The notes under the pieces were generated by a model. The model searched no databases, was not told where the DNA came from, and was given only the letters and a program-made list of their open reading frames with translations. Both the position numbers and the translations under genes were made by a program. From an uncultured Mucispirillum sp. (lineage in GTDB: Bacteria; Chrysiogenota; Deferribacteres; Deferribacterales; Mucispirillaceae): a DNA stretch of 6,483 bases. Positions within the stretch are counted from its first letter, which is position 1; every line of letters begins with the position of its first letter. The DNA is taken from NCBI GenBank assembly GCA_945947845.1, contig CAMEZN010000104.1:1-6483 (forward strand), given 5' to 3'. Positions 6,258 through 6,483 of this stretch are shown here, piece after piece.

Positions 6258-6483
6258 CTAATCTTTTGTTTGACAGTAATCTTCTAATAATGCAGTAATC
6301 TTTTTAAGATTATTTTTACTTTTCCTGCTGTCAGAATCGCTTAAATCATAAGATTTCACATAAGCTAATAAATCTTCCTTTCCCTGCACAACTATATTAT
6401 GCTTTAAAAGAATTTTCACCTGCTCTACATTTAAAGCATTAATTGCCGCTTTCAAAGGGTTTGCTGTTTGTATAGGCTTTATC
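6258..6483 (-). CDS. C-terminal end of a second ankyrin-repeat protein, cut by right window edge
   Basis: The minus-strand frame is open from the window edge to the stop at 6258-6260, so about 74 codons of a longer gene are present. A TTG at 6455 could be read as a start, but the frame continues upstream without a stop (IKPIQTANPLKAAINALN), and the ankyrin unit begins before that TTG, so it is internal. The unit NPLKAAINALN...VKILLKHNIVV resembles the last ankyrin unit of the 933-residue protein (NPLQCAVSNNL...VKLLLKSQIYV, residues 873-897). Both end in a helix with a conserved cysteine (LLEDYCQTKD against MLESYCNKNKDKC). The two are therefore probable paralogues. It is the first visible gene of the minus-strand cluster. 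Its own start, signal peptide and promoter are outside the window. Confidence 0.85.
   Translation of the reverse strand, partial: IKPIQTANPLKAAINALNVEQVKILLKHNIVVQGKEDLLAYVKSYDLSDSDSRKSKNNLKKITALLEDYCQTKD

Noticed and set aside
6258..6455. A complete small 65-residue protein starting at a TTG
   Set aside because: The frame stays open to the window edge and the ankyrin unit begins upstream of that TTG, so this is the end of a larger gene.

Overview
The window is AT-rich DNA with four protein-coding genes (two cut by the window edges) and no RNA gene, mobile element or CRISPR array that I could see. The AT-rich coding style, a textbook sigma-54 promoter, an exported ankyrin-repeat protein and a DUF2062 membrane protein suggest a low-GC Gram-negative, probably host-associated bacterium. 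A Mucispirillum-like Deferribacterota member is my best guess, with Brachyspira or Campylobacterota as alternatives. This rests on style and gene content, not on a marker gene.

Left part (1-1679, minus strand): the first 559 codons of a McrB-type AAA+ GTPase/ATPase, running off the left edge. It has a clear Walker A, Walker B and sensor/arginine-finger region. Its N-terminal domain is not one I recognise, and there is a long insert between the two Walker motifs. A McrC-like nuclease gene would be expected beyond the left edge but is not visible.

Middle (1680-2850, plus strand): a divergent intergenic region holds a near-perfect sigma-54 (-24/-12) promoter for a 309-residue, cysteine-free, acidic, Asn/Ser/Thr-rich protein of unknown function. 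Its true start is at 1836, behind a GGAGG ribosome binding site. A longer reading from 1725 would run through the promoter itself. A strong hairpin-plus-T-tract terminator follows the gene. Sigma-54 control, absence of cysteine and a disordered N-terminus without a signal peptide fit a flagellum-co-regulated or flagellar-exported protein, but this is inference.

Right part (2856-6483, minus strand): a tight cluster read leftwards. It contains the C-terminal end of an ankyrin-repeat protein (cut by the right edge), a DUF2062 inner-membrane protein, and a 933-residue exported ankyrin-repeat protein with a signal peptide, 12 cysteines and a tandem acidic pentapeptide block. Gaps of 28 and 32 bases suggest one transcript. 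The tails of the two ankyrin proteins align with each other, so they look like paralogues flanking the membrane gene. The cluster converges on the unknown sigma-54 gene, and the single terminator hairpin lies between them.
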